Positions 1 through 8,357 are shown, counted from the first letter of the stretch. The stretch: 34,741 bases of DNA from Candidatus Cloacimonadota bacterium (GCA_023421135.1 JAEZUG010000101.1:1-34741), one strand, 5' to 3'. Made by a program: numbers and translations. The notes: a model not told the origin generated them from the sequence alone.

Positions 1-49
1 TACTCCTTTGCGAACTGACTGTGAATGCATACGACGAACTTTGTCGGAA

Positions 50-120
50 AGCCGTGTGCGGGAAAACCGCATGCACGGTTTGATGAGGGGGGCAGGAATA
101 AACCCCTGCCTCTACTCTAC
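50..120 (+). ncRNA. Group II intron 3' end (domains V and VI)
   Basis: Domain V is recognisable at 50-81. Its lower stem AGCCGT (50-55) pairs with ACGGTT (76-81) and carries the AGC catalytic triad at 50-52. The upper stem GTGCGG pairs with CCGCAT and is capped by a GAAA-type loop. A two-base bulge (GC) lies on the 3' side, as in catalytically active domain V. It is followed by a domain VI-like hairpin (GGCAGG / CCTGCC, about 91-110) and a CTCTAC end, which fits the pyrimidine-rich AY 3' end of bacterial introns. The reverse transcriptase and domains I-IV lie off the left edge. The exact 3' splice site (about 120) is inferred. Confidence 0.82.
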
Positions 121-370
121 CGTGCTACCAAAAGAAGAAATCTGTGTAAATCATAATCATCTGCGTTATCTGTGTGCTATTCGGTAGCTTATTCGCGGGC
201 GGCAGCAGCGCAGCTCTTGTCACTCGTCACTCCCACAAAGCGACAAGATGTTGCTTCCACTCTCATCTGCGTTCTATATGGTAGCATCCCCAGCCTAAAG
301 AATTGACAAGAATCAGGCACTCTCAGAAGCTTCACTCACAAAGATTATTAACATTGTTCAAGGAGTTATC
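121..370. repeat. Intergenic region with a copy of the dispersed repeat
   Basis: No gene is supported here. Bases about 145-230 hold a copy of the repeat seen again near 8700-8835, 16160-16455 and 24580-24997. The shared words are AATCATAATCATCTGCGT, CTATTCGGTAGCTTA and CGCAGCTC, followed by two heptamers TTGTCAC / TCGTCAC at 217-230. A TTGACA at 303-308 has no convincing -10 partner. The ribosome-binding site of the next gene is at 361-365. Confidence 0.6.
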
Positions 371-1396
371 ATGAACTACACTGAATACAGCATTGCGCAG
401 ATCCTAAATCTCTGCCGCATCCCCAGTCCCTCCGGATTCACCGCCAAGGCGCGGGATTATCTGTGCAAAGAGCTCACCGGCCTGGGCTTTGAGCCAAACG
501 TATCCAACAAAGGTTCCATCAGCGCTTGTCTGGGTGGGGAAGGCAAGCCCTTGGTACTGGCAGCGCACGTCGATACCCTGGGGCTCATGGTGCGGGCGAT
601 CAAATCCAACGGCCGTCTGCGCTTCACCAAGATCGGAGGTTATCCCGAGAATAACATTGAAAACGAGAATGTGATCGTCCACACCCGAGACGGAAAAGAA
701 TATGCCGGAACGGTTTACATCAACCATCCTGCTGCCCATGTGTATAGTGATTCAGGCTCCAGCAAGCGGGACGACAGCTCCATGGAAGTGATCCTGGACG
801 AAGTGGTCAAAACTGCGGAAGACACCCGCAAACTGGGCGTGGAAGTGGGCAATTTCATCTCTCTGGATGCCCGCACGGTTTATAGTCCAAGCGGCTTTAT
901 CAAGAGCCGTCACCTGGACGACAAAGCCAGCGCTGGTGTGCTTTTGGGTCTGGCAGCTATGGTTCGGGATGGAGCTCTGAAGCTGAACCGCAAGGTCACG
1001 ATCCTCTTTACCACCTATGAGGAAGTGGGGCATGGTGCCTCCTCCGGCTTCCCGGATGATACAGTGGAGATGATTTCTGTGGATATGGGTGCCGTGGGCG
1101 ACGACCTCGAGACCGATGAATACAAGGTCTCCATCTGTGCCAAGGATTCCGGCGGCCCCTACGAGTATGAGCTCACTTCCGAACTGATCCGCCTTGCCAA
1201 AGAGAAGAAGCTGAACTACGCCGTGGACATCTATCCCTACTATGGCTCCGATGTGGAAGGTGCCTTAAGGGCTGGATATGACATCCGTCACGGGCTGATC
1301 GGCCCCGGCGTCTTTGCTTCGCATGGCTACGAACGCACCCACCGGGACGGAGTGGACAACACTCTGAAGCTGCTGGAAGCCTATATCGGGGTGTAA
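371..1396 (+). CDS. M42 family metallopeptidase (deblocking aminopeptidase)
   Basis: This 341-residue protein fits the M42 family (FrvX / YsdC / 'endoglucanase M') in length and in its metal ligands. These are His66 and Asp68 in AAHVDT, the bridging Asp183 in HLDDKASAG, the catalytic base and ligand pair Glu217-Glu218 in TTYEEVGHGA, Asp238 in SVDMGAVG and His324 near the C-terminus. Family members are cytoplasmic, form dodecameric tetrahedral shells with two metal ions per subunit, and trim N-terminal residues from peptides. That suits an amino-acid-fermenting lifestyle, although the lifestyle is an inference. No signal peptide is present. The ATG at 371 has an AGGAG six bases upstream. The gene stands alone and ends at a strong hairpin terminator shared with the convergent lipoprotein gene. 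Confidence 0.93.
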   Translation: MNYTEYSIAQILNLCRIPSPSGFTAKARDYLCKELTGLGFEPNVSNKGSISACLGGEGKPLVLAAHVDTLGLMVRAIKSNGRLRFTKIGGYPENNIENENVIVHTRDGKEYAGTVYINHPAAHVYSDSGSSKRDDSSMEVILDEVVKTAEDTRKLGVEVGNFISLDARTVYSPSGFIKSRHLDDKASAGVLLGLAAMVRDGALKLNRKVTILFTTYEEVGHGASSGFPDDTVEMISVDMGAVGDDLETDEYKVSICAKDSGGPYEYELTSELIRLAKEKKLNYAVDIYPYYGSDVEGALRAGYDIRHGLIGPGVFASHGYERTHRDGVDNTLKLLEAYIGV

Positions 1397-1419
1397 GGCA
1401 GTAATCTGCCTTAAAAACA

Positions 1420-1449
1420 ATAAGAGACGCCCACCCGGGCGTCTCTTAT
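1420..1449. terminator. Bidirectional hairpin terminator
   Basis: A perfect 13-bp inverted repeat (ATAAGAGACGCCC / GGGCGTCTCTTAT) with an ACCC loop lies between two convergent genes that end at 1396 and 1469. An A-rich run (TTAAAAACAATAAG) precedes it, so the minus-strand transcript has a T-rich tail. On the plus strand the stem ends in CTTATATCTCTC. Confidence 0.85.
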
Positions 1450-1468
1450 ATCTCTCTAAACTAAAAAA

Positions 1469-2038
1469 CTACTCAACGATAACGCGCAGAGCATCTGTTC
1501 TCACATTCAGTCCACCACCGACCATAACCTGGCCTCTGAAGAGGTTGGTCAGATCAACGATACGGCTGGTGAGCCACCAGGAGGTGCGGGCTTCCTGATT
1601 GCTTTCCGGGCTGCGATAGACATCGTCATCATTGGTAACATCGAGGAATATCACTTGTTTTCCCAAGGCGATATCTTCGGCAGTTGCCTTGCGGGTATAT
1701 GCCCAGTGCCTGCTCCATAGGGATTGGCCATCCATGATTCTGAGGAACTGTGCCTGATTATCCGTTTCGCTGCTGGGAGCGGTGCTCATTTTGGCAACAG
1801 CGGTGTAAACCCAGGTGTTTGAACCCAGGGGATCTTCCATTACAAAGAAGTCGTCCGCCTGGATAAAGTGGTTATCCGCACCCAATGTGGGACCGGTGAT
1901 AGCAGGGGTGGATCCCTGAGGGACGTTCACCACGATGTCCGGAGTGTTGGGACGCAAGACGATGTTCGGGACGCAAGCGGCAAGTAACAGACTGGCAGCC
2001 AGCGCGATAAAGATTAGGCTCTTCATGCTTTTCTTCAT
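1469..2038 (-). CDS. Hypothetical lipoprotein
   Basis: The protein has 189 residues. It begins with a lipoprotein signal: MKK, a hydrophobic stretch (residues 8-19), then LLAAC with the lipidated Cys22. The residue after Cys is Val, with no Asp +2 retention signal, so transport to the outer membrane is possible. The mature part is rich in Asp, Thr, Val and Trp and looks beta-rich (repeated short strands such as DDFFVMED and NTWVYTAVAK). I do not recognise the family. The start is supported by AAGGAGAG about 7 bases upstream on the minus strand. It is monocistronic and converges on the M42 gene. A TTGACA lies upstream at 2106-2101 (minus). Confidence 0.8.
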   Translation of the reverse strand: MKKSMKSLIFIALAASLLLAACVPNIVLRPNTPDIVVNVPQGSTPAITGPTLGADNHFIQADDFFVMEDPLGSNTWVYTAVAKMSTAPSSETDNQAQFLRIMDGQSLWSRHWAYTRKATAEDIALGKQVIFLDVTNDDDVYRSPESNQEARTSWWLTSRIVDLTNLFRGQVMVGGGLNVRTDALRVIVE

Positions 2039-2100
2039 TTTTCTCTCCTTTTATTTGTTTGATTGCATCATGTATTCTACTTTTACCGAAGTTCAGAAGC

Positions 2101-2221
2101 TGTCAAGTGCTTAGTCTTTTTTTCTGCTCTATACAAGATTGAAGAATCGGGAAGAGACTTCTGCATACGGGCTTAAACTAGCCTCACAAAGAGCTTGACA
2201 GCTATCAGGTTCGTCTAAACT
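2101..2221. promoter_or_regulatory. Candidate divergent promoters with matched TTGACAGCT boxes
   Basis: The gap between the lipoprotein gene (minus) and the small-protein gene (plus) has TTGACAGCT on each strand: minus 2106-2098 and plus 2195-2203. The plus copy has a TAAACT (2216-2221) 15 bases downstream. The minus copy is followed by AAAAGTAGAAT. The -35 boxes are perfect matches to TTGACA, but the spacing to the -10 candidates is not ideal. Confidence 0.35.
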
Positions 2222-2427
2222 GGCTGTAGATGAAGAAAAAGAGATTACTTAGCTGTGAGATCTACAAGCACAGGCAGCCAGAACCTGCCCTTTGTGCTGT
2301 GTGTCCACGTTTGAGGCGTTGCCGGGTCTTCCCCATCTGGCACCGTCTGCACCGTGCTGAGTATCTGAGCTTCGTCCGTCAAATCACCAATAAATTCCCA
2401 GAAAAATACATAATGGAGGTTATCTTC

Positions 2428-2727
2428 ATGGCAGAGAAACAAAACTTCGTTCAGATCGTGGACAACATCACCGGCAAGATCGAACGCATCATCAATCTCT
2501 CCGAAATTGAAGCCATGACGGCAGAGGAAAAGCTTGCCCTATCCCGGGCAAAGAGCCTCTACATCGTCACTCATCGCTTGGAGCCGGTCGTCAAGATCGA
2601 GCTCAGGAAAACCGTTGTTAACGAGGAAATCAGCTTCCCTGGCGAAGCCGAAACTCAGCCCCTGCCCGAGCCCGAACCTCAGGAGCCTGCTCCGAAACCA
2701 GGCAGAGGACGTAAGAGCAAGAGCTAA
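2428..2727 (+). CDS. Small acidic protein with a Pro/Glu and basic tail; possible longer start at 2230
   Basis: The frame is open from an ATG at 2230 (165 codons), but the best ribosome-binding site (GGAGG, 2414-2418) precedes the ATG at 2428. That gives 99 residues beginning MAEKQNFVQIV. The product has a compact N-terminal half (residues 1-65, alpha/beta, NITGKIERIINLSEIEAM) and then a low-complexity tail of Pro-Glu repeats ending in GRGRKSKS, the sort of tail used to contact nucleic acid or partner proteins. I do not recognise the family. It is followed by a ten-base A run and, 118 bases later, by another small protein. The upstream 66 codons encode a Cys/Arg-rich segment (CAVCPRLRRC), so a longer product is possible. 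Confidence 0.6.
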   Translation: MAEKQNFVQIVDNITGKIERIINLSEIEAMTAEEKLALSRAKSLYIVTHRLEPVVKIELRKTVVNEEISFPGEAETQPLPEPEPQEPAPKPGRGRKSKS

Positions 2728-2845
2728 AAAAAAAAGAGTTTTACAAAAATGGCACCTTAAAAACTATGGCTCAGATAAACGGTGAAAGACCGCTCTTTTT
2801 GCTGTCTTGACCATCTGGTGCATAAACGCCATAAAAGGAGATATC

Positions 2846-3205
2846 ATGTTTAAACTCGCTGATAATCATCTCGAAGCAGCGCAACAAATTGCGCAGCAGA
2901 ACCGTAAGAAGAAAAGCTGTGACGAATGCTACGACCGTGGCTGGATTGGCCTCACAGAGCAAAATCTCCTCGTCCTCTGTACCCGGTGCGTCGATATGGA
3001 AAAGGCCATGGAAGATTGGAAGGCCTATGTATCTCAGCACGAAGACCTCAAGGAACACTTTGCCGAGCTCTTTGAAGAAAAGGAAGTGGAAGAAAGCCAC
3101 GAGCCCGAAAAGCACAGCCTTCACGAGCTCAAGAAGCCCAAGCCGACTGCCAAGCAGACCTATGCTCCCGGCATGAAGCGTACCGGCCGGGCCAAGAAAA
3201 TCTAA
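2846..3205 (+). CDS. Small protein with a CxxC...CxxC zinc-knuckle
   Basis: The protein has 119 residues from the ATG at 2846. I chose this over an upstream in-frame start at 2807 because AAAGGAG sits 5 bases before it. Residues 26-49 hold CDECYDRGWIGL...VLCTRC, a four-cysteine site like a DnaJ central-domain or rubredoxin-type knuckle, preceded by a helix rich in Gln, Ala and His. The rest is a charged helical segment (DLKEHFAELFEEKEVEE) and a Lys/Pro-rich tail (KPKPTAKQ...GRAKKI). A metal-binding adaptor or nucleic-acid-associated role is plausible, but the function is unknown. It ends 22 bases before ileS and is probably cotranscribed with it. Confidence 0.7.
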   Translation: MFKLADNHLEAAQQIAQQNRKKKSCDECYDRGWIGLTEQNLLVLCTRCVDMEKAMEDWKAYVSQHEDLKEHFAELFEEKEVEESHEPEKHSLHELKKPKPTAKQTYAPGMKRTGRAKKI

Positions 3206-3227
3206 TTGGAGATAAGACAAGCAAGGA

Positions 3228-6200
3228 ATGTATAAGCTAATAGACCTCAAAGAAAGCCCCGGTCATCTGGAAACCCGGATCCGTGCTTATTGGGATAAGC
3301 ACGGACTTAGTGATAAAAGCATCACGATCCGCGAAGGAAAGCCTCAGTTCGTCTTCTACGAAGGCCCGCCCACTGCCAATGGCAAGCCGGGAATCCATCA
3401 CGTGATGGCACGTACCCTCAAAGATACGGTCTGCCGCTACAAAACCATGACTGGTTACCAAGTGAAGCGTAAAGCCGGCTGGGATACTCACGGCCTGCCC
3501 GTCGAGATCGAAGTCGAAAAGCAGCTGGGTCTGGAAGACAAAAAAGCCATCGAAGACTATGGCATCGAGAAGTTTTGCATCGCCTGCAAGGAGTCCGTCT
3601 GGAGTTACCTCAGCCTGTGGCGGGAAATGACCCTGCTGATGGGCTATTGGATTGATCTGGATAATCCTTATGTAACTATGCACAACGATTATATCGAGAC
3701 CGTCTGGTGGATTCTGAACAACTTCTTTGAACGTGGTCTGATCTATAAAGCACACAAGATCGTTCCTTACTGCCCGTCTTGCGGAACTCCGCTCTCTTCC
3801 CACGAAGTGGCTCAGGGCTACAAAGATGTGGAAGACCCTTCTGTATTTGTGAAATTCAAGGCTAAAGATGCCGAGAATACCTATTATCTGGCCTGGACCA
3901 CCACGCCCTGGACGCTGATCTCAAACGTTGCTCTGGCTGTTAATCCGGACGAGCCCTACGTGAAGGTGCTGCACAAAGAAGAATATCTGATCCTGGCCAA
4001 AGCCCGTCTGGAAGTGCTGGGTGAAGACCATGAAATCATCGAGGAATTCCCCGGTAAGAGCCTGGAAAGAAAAGAATATGTGCCTCTCTTTACTTTTGTC
4101 CCAGTGGAAAAAGCTGCCTGGTTCATAGGTCTGGCGGATTATGTTTCCATGAGCGATGGCACAGGGATCGTGCACACTGCTCCGGCCTTTGGTGAGGACG
4201 ACTACCGTCTGGGCAAGCTCTATGACCTGCCCTTTGTCCAACCCGTGGATGCTGCCGGAAAGTTTATCGATTTAGTTGAACCTTGGGCAGGACAATTTGT
4301 CAAAGCTGCCGATAAGGATATTATCCGTCACCTCAAGGAAAGCGGTTCCCTGTATCGAAGAGAACAGGTGAAGCACAGCTATCCCCACTGCTGGCGCTGC
4401 ACCAGTCCCCTGATCTACTATGCTCGTGAAAGCTGGTACATCCGCACCACGGATTTCCGTAACCAACTGGTGGAAAACAACAAAAAGATAGCCTGGTATC
4501 CTCCCTTTGTGGGGGAAAAACGCTTTGGCGATTGGCTGGCCAACAACGTTGATTGGGCTCTCTCCCGGGATAGATTCTGGGGAACGCCTCTGCCCATCTG
4601 GGTTTGTGACGATTGTGACGCCAAGACTTCCATCGGCTCTGTCGAGGAGCTCCGCCAGCGCGGTATGCTGGAGAATGGGCAGGAAGTTCCCGCTGATATC
4701 GAGCTGCACAGGCCCTATATCGACGACGTGGTGCTCACCTGCAGTTGTGGCGGAAAGATGCATCGCACCAGTGAAGTGATCGACTGCTGGTTTGATAGTG
4801 GCGCCATGCCTTTTGCGCAGTGGCATTATCCCTTTGAAAACGCCGATATCTTTGATGCGGAGCTGTTCCCGGCTGATTTCATCTCAGAAGGAATCGACCA
4901 AACCCGCGGCTGGTTCAATTCTATGCTCGCTATTGCCACCCTGCTGAAGGGGCAATCCAGCTACAAAAGCTGTCTGGTGAATGATCTGATCCTGGATAAG
5001 AGCGGCCAGAAGATGAGCAAATCCAAGGGTAACTCCGTGGATCCCATCCAACTTATGAAAGACTACGGAGCAGATGCTATCCGCTGGTATCTTCTGGAAG
5101 TCAGTCCTCCCTGGGTGCCTACCAAGTTTGATCTGGATGGAGTCAAAGAGATCTTGGGCAAGTTCTTTGGAACTCTCAAGAACGTCTATTCTTTTTATGT
5201 AACCTATGCCAATATAGATGGCTTCGATGCCCGGGATTATCCTGGAGACTTGAGCCGTGAGACCGAAATAGACCGCTGGATCATCTCCCGCCTGCAGAGC
5301 TTGATAGCACAGGTGAACGAGCTGATGGAGATATATGAATTTACCAAGGCTGTACGTGCCATTCAGGACTTTGTGATCGATGAAGTCTCAAATTGGTATG
5401 TCCGCCGCAGCCGCAGAAGATTCTGGGCGATGGAACTGAATCAGGATAAGATCGATGCCTACCGCACTCTCTCTGCCGTGATGGTGGAAATCAGTAAACT
5501 GATAGCTCCCATCATGCCCTATCTCTCCGAAGAGATCTATTGCAATCTCACCGGTGCAGAATCCGTGCATCTTGCAGACTATCCCAGTGCCGATCTAAGC
5601 TTGGTGGATGCCAAGCTGGAAGCAGAAATGCAGCTTATTATCGACATCGTATCTCTGGGCAGAGCTGCCCGGAACGACTGTCAGATCAAGATCCGTCAGC
5701 CTCTTTCTACGATGTATCTGCCTGCCTGGGCAGAAGAGACTGCCACCCGGATGTTTGAGCTGATCAAGGAAGAAGTGAACGTGCATAAGCTTGTCTTTAT
5801 CGCTGATGACGACGACTTTGTGAACTATGAGCTCAAGCCTCAGTTCAAGGTGATGGGTCCCAAATATGGCTCCAGAATGCAGATGGTCTCCAAAACTCTG
5901 GCTGCAGTGAAGGCACAAACCATCCTCAAGGCTTTTGGAGAGAAACAAGCTTACAGCCTGGATCTGGGAACTGAAGCCATCGAGCTGCTTCCCGAGGATA
6001 TTGCCATCACCATCAAGCCCCGGGAAGGCTATGTGTTCCAATCCAAAGCCTCTCTCTTTGTGGCTCTGGATACCCAGCTCAGTCCCGAGCTGATCAGCGA
6101 AGGCTATGCCCGGGAATTGATCAATAAGATCCAATTCAGCCGCAAGGAACAGAACTTTGAGATCATGGACAGGATCTCCGTCTTCTGGTCTGCAGATGCA

Positions 6201-6356
6201 GATATCGCCCACACCATGAAAGAGTGGGGAGATTACATCATGTCCGAAACCCTTTGCACCCTGCTCTCAGAAGTCCAACCCGATGGAGCCGGCTTGAGCA
6301 GTTTCGACATCAACGGCAAGCCTGTCTTGCTCAAGATAGTCCGCATGGAAAGCTAG
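3228..6356 (+). CDS. ileS: Isoleucyl-tRNA synthetase
   Basis: A cytoplasmic class I aminoacyl-tRNA synthetase of 1042 residues, the usual length. The HIGH-equivalent signature is GPPTANGKPGIHH at residues 46-58, and KMSKS is at 595-599. The CP1 editing insertion lies between them (WTTTPWTLISNVALAVNPDE, roughly residues 225-245, and GTGIVHTAPAFGEDDY). Cys pairs CPSC, CWRC and CDDC, plus CSCGGKMHR, are candidate zinc sites. The C-terminal part (ELISEGYARELINKIQ) matches the extended C-terminus of the type-2 (archaeal/eukaryal-like) IleRS clade, members of which tend to be mupirocin-resistant. The clade call comes from motif style and was not tested by phylogeny. The start ATG has GGAG 14 bases upstream and AAGGA immediately before it. 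The next gene begins 9 bases after the stop. Confidence 0.97.
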   Translation: MYKLIDLKESPGHLETRIRAYWDKHGLSDKSITIREGKPQFVFYEGPPTANGKPGIHHVMARTLKDTVCRYKTMTGYQVKRKAGWDTHGLPVEIEVEKQLGLEDKKAIEDYGIEKFCIACKESVWSYLSLWREMTLLMGYWIDLDNPYVTMHNDYIETVWWILNNFFERGLIYKAHKIVPYCPSCGTPLSSHEVAQGYKDVEDPSVFVKFKAKDAENTYYLAWTTTPWTLISNVALAVNPDEPYVKVLHKEEYLILAKARLEVLGEDHEIIEEFPGKSLERKEYVPLFTFVPVEKAAWFIGLADYVSMSDGTGIVHTAPAFGEDDYRLGKLYDLPFVQPVDAAGKFIDLVEPWAGQFVKAADKDIIRHLKESGSLYRREQVKHSYPHCWRCTSPLIYYARESWYIRTTDFRNQLVENNKKIAWYPPFVGEKRFGDWLANNVDWALSRDRFWGTPLPIWVCDDCDAKTSIGSVEELRQRGMLENGQEVPADIELHRPYIDDVVLTCSCGGKMHRTSEVIDCWFDSGAMPFAQWHYPFENADIFDAELFPADFISEGIDQTRGWFNSMLAIATLLKGQSSYKSCLVNDLILDKSGQKMSKSKGNSVDPIQLMKDYGADAIRWYLLEVSPPWVPTKFDLDGVKEILGKFFGTLKNVYSFYVTYANIDGFDARDYPGDLSRETEIDRWIISRLQSLIAQVNELMEIYEFTKAVRAIQDFVIDEVSNWYVRRSRRRFWAMELNQDKIDAYRTLSAVMVEISKLIAPIMPYLSEEIYCNLTGAESVHLADYPSADLSLVDAKLEAEMQLIIDIVSLGRAARNDCQIKIRQPLSTMYLPAWAEETATRMFELIKEEVNVHKLVFIADDDDFVNYELKPQFKVMGPKYGSRMQMVSKTLAAVKAQTILKAFGEKQAYSLDLGTEAIELLPEDIAITIKPREGYVFQSKASLFVALDTQLSPELISEGYARELINKIQFSRKEQNFEIMDRISVFWSADADIAHTMKEWGDYIMSETLCTLLSEVQPDGAGLSSFDINGKPVLLKIVRMES

Positions 6357-6368
6357 GAGGCCATCATC
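6355..6368 (+). promoter_or_regulatory. Shine-Dalgarno and probable AUC start codon
   Basis: AGGAGG (6355-6360) overlaps the ileS stop codon. Five bases later is an in-frame ATC (6366-6368) that would begin the peptide (M)SHYCIECGKEIPSKARFCPFCG, a textbook N-terminal zinc ribbon. There is no ATG, GTG or TTG between the ileS stop and the TTG at 6438, and that TTG lies after the zinc ribbon with no Shine-Dalgarno of its own. An ATC at 6363 or ATT at 6381 are alternatives. A base-call error (ATG read as ATC) is also possible. Confidence 0.6.
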
Positions 6369-8357
6369 TCTCACTATTGTATTGAGTGCGGCAAAGAAAT
6401 CCCTTCCAAGGCACGGTTCTGCCCCTTCTGCGGAACTTTGAACGACCTTGATAAATTGCAAGAGACCTCGCCTGAGCCAGCCGAGGAAGAGCCCAGGCAC
6501 CCCGTCCCGGCACCAGTACAAAAAGCCAAAGTTGATACCGGTTACTCGATTATGGAGCCTGGTATAGTCTTCAATGGCTACAAGATTCTCTCCCTTCTGA
6601 ACAAGGATTCGGAAGGTCTGAAATACATTGCGGAAAAGAATAGCAAGCTATATCTGCTCAAGCTGCTTTTCCAGGTCGGCTTTGCCAGTGTGGACAACCT
6701 CTATCTGCAACAGATGCGCCTCAGCCGGATCGCGGGGATAAAGAGCGAGCACTTTGCCAAAGTGGTGGAAGTGAACCTATCGGAAGATCCCTGCTACATG
6801 GTGGTGGATTATGTGAAAGGTAAATCCCTGGCAGAGCTGAAAGAAGAGATCCCGGAAGAGAAACGGGAAGCCTTCCTCAGCTCTCAGATTGGCAATCTCA
6901 TAGAACTAGCCAAGGATGTGCGCAAACACGGCCTCTCCATTGCCTCGATGGCCATGACCGGTGTGATGGTCTCCGAAGCGGGCAAGCTGGTGGTTTTGAG
7001 CTCGGTGGTAAAGTTTGAGGATTCCGACGAACGGGAAGATATCTTTGTGCTGGGCACTCTGATCGCCCAATTCCTGGCTCCCGGTGGCCTGCATCGCCTG
7101 ATCTATGCCACAGATCAGCTTCGCCTGAGCAAATTTACCTATATTGAAGGCGTCAGCCTTTCCCTGAATAAACTCCTGGCAGAATGTCTGCATCGTAATA
7201 TCCTGCAGAGAATCACGGATCTGGATTCTCTGGCCAAAGCCTGGAGAAACCTGCCTGCTTTGGAAAGTGATACCATTTGGGAACCCAAAGACAAGCAGAA
7301 ACAAGCCGCCTCTGAAGACACCGTCGAAGCCCCCAAACCCAAGACCGGGCAAGATTGGAGATTCTGGGCGCTGATCCTGCTTTCGGTCGTAGCTGTGACG
7401 CTGCTCACCATCTGGCTCAGCATTACTATTGGCAACGCCAAAGGCGAAGCTGAAGAATACACTCCCAGTGAGACGGCCGACACCAGCCAGGTAGTAAATG
7501 ATGACAGATTCCGGGAGGGTGATGAGGTCACTTCGACGGGCTATGCCGAAAGCAGACGCAATCCAGCCCGCCGCAGAGAGCTTGATACAGTTCCCAGACG
7601 GCAGACTCCTGCTCCCGTCCAGGCAGCAGCTCCACGCCGCGCACCCATGCCATCAAACTTTGTATATGTGGATGCCGGAACCTTCGGCTTTGGGCGTCTC
7701 ACAGAGAATAACCACAACGTCTCGCTCTCCGGCTTCTACATCAGTAAACACGAGCTGACGCAGCAGGAATGGAACGCCCTTATGCGTCCCGCCAATGTGA
7801 GCAGCATTGGAGATCGCTTCCCAGTGGAAAACATCACCTGGCGTCAGATTGTGACCTATTGCAATGGCCGCAGTGATGCCGAAAATCTGAAACGCGCCTA
7901 CACCATCACCGGTTCCGGTGCCAACGAAGTGATCCGTTGCGACTTCAGTGCCAATGGCTATCGCTTGCCCACCGAAGCGGAGTGGGAATATGCCGCCAAA
8001 GCCGGCAAGCTCTTCAACTATAGCGGCTCAGATGAACCAGACCGCTTTGCCTGGTATAGAAGCAACGCTGCAAACCGGATTCACCAGGTGGGCACCAAAA
8101 GCCCCAATGCCTTTGGTCTTTATGACATGTCCGGAAACGTGGCAGAATGGGTCTGGGATTGGTATTCGGACAACCCGGTGCGCAATCTCGATAGCTTCGT
8201 GAACCCTCATGGTCCCGCCTCCGGCAGCCAACGCACCATCCGGGGCGGCAACATCCTCAATGGAGAAGGCCGCAACCTTAATATCCTCTACCGCGAAAAA
8301 GGCGGCCCCAACCAAGCTTATCCCTTTGTGGGACTTCGCTTGGTGCGCTCTCACTAA
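6366..8357 (+). CDS. Zinc ribbon / pseudokinase / membrane / FGE-sulfatase-like protein
   Basis: From the probable AUC start this is 663 residues (639 if started at TTG 6438). A zinc ribbon (Cys5, Cys8, Cys19, Cys22) is followed by a linker. Next comes a protein-kinase-like fold (about 65-290: NGYKILSLLNKDSEGLKYIAE, then a Lys in LYLLKLL, then YMVVDYVKGKSL) that lacks the HRD and DFG motifs, hence a probable pseudokinase. A transmembrane helix covers about 333-355 (FWALILLSVVAVTLLTIW). After a Pro/Arg/Ala-rich periplasmic linker comes a formylglycine-generating-enzyme-like (SUMF1) domain from residue 432 to the end (FVYVDAGTF, RLPTEAEWEYAAKAG, GNVAEWVWDWY, TIRGGN, GLRLVRS). The paired catalytic cysteines of true FGE are not visible near the C-terminus, so ligand binding rather than cysteine oxidation is likely. 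The cytoplasmic sensor and extracytoplasmic effector arrangement suggests signalling across the membrane. It is probably cotranscribed with ileS. Confidence 0.85.
   Translation: MSHYCIECGKEIPSKARFCPFCGTLNDLDKLQETSPEPAEEEPRHPVPAPVQKAKVDTGYSIMEPGIVFNGYKILSLLNKDSEGLKYIAEKNSKLYLLKLLFQVGFASVDNLYLQQMRLSRIAGIKSEHFAKVVEVNLSEDPCYMVVDYVKGKSLAELKEEIPEEKREAFLSSQIGNLIELAKDVRKHGLSIASMAMTGVMVSEAGKLVVLSSVVKFEDSDEREDIFVLGTLIAQFLAPGGLHRLIYATDQLRLSKFTYIEGVSLSLNKLLAECLHRNILQRITDLDSLAKAWRNLPALESDTIWEPKDKQKQAASEDTVEAPKPKTGQDWRFWALILLSVVAVTLLTIWLSITIGNAKGEAEEYTPSETADTSQVVNDDRFREGDEVTSTGYAESRRNPARRRELDTVPRRQTPAPVQAAAPRRAPMPSNFVYVDAGTFGFGRLTENNHNVSLSGFYISKHELTQQEWNALMRPANVSSIGDRFPVENITWRQIVTYCNGRSDAENLKRAYTITGSGANEVIRCDFSANGYRLPTEAEWEYAAKAGKLFNYSGSDEPDRFAWYRSNAANRIHQVGTKSPNAFGLYDMSGNVAEWVWDWYSDNPVRNLDSFVNPHGPASGSQRTIRGGNILNGEGRNLNILYREKGGPNQAYPFVGLRLVRSH

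Noticed and set aside
6438..6440. TTG at 6438 as start of the pseudokinase-FGE gene
   Set aside because: It has no Shine-Dalgarno and would cut off a complete zinc ribbon that directly follows AGGAGG and ATC.
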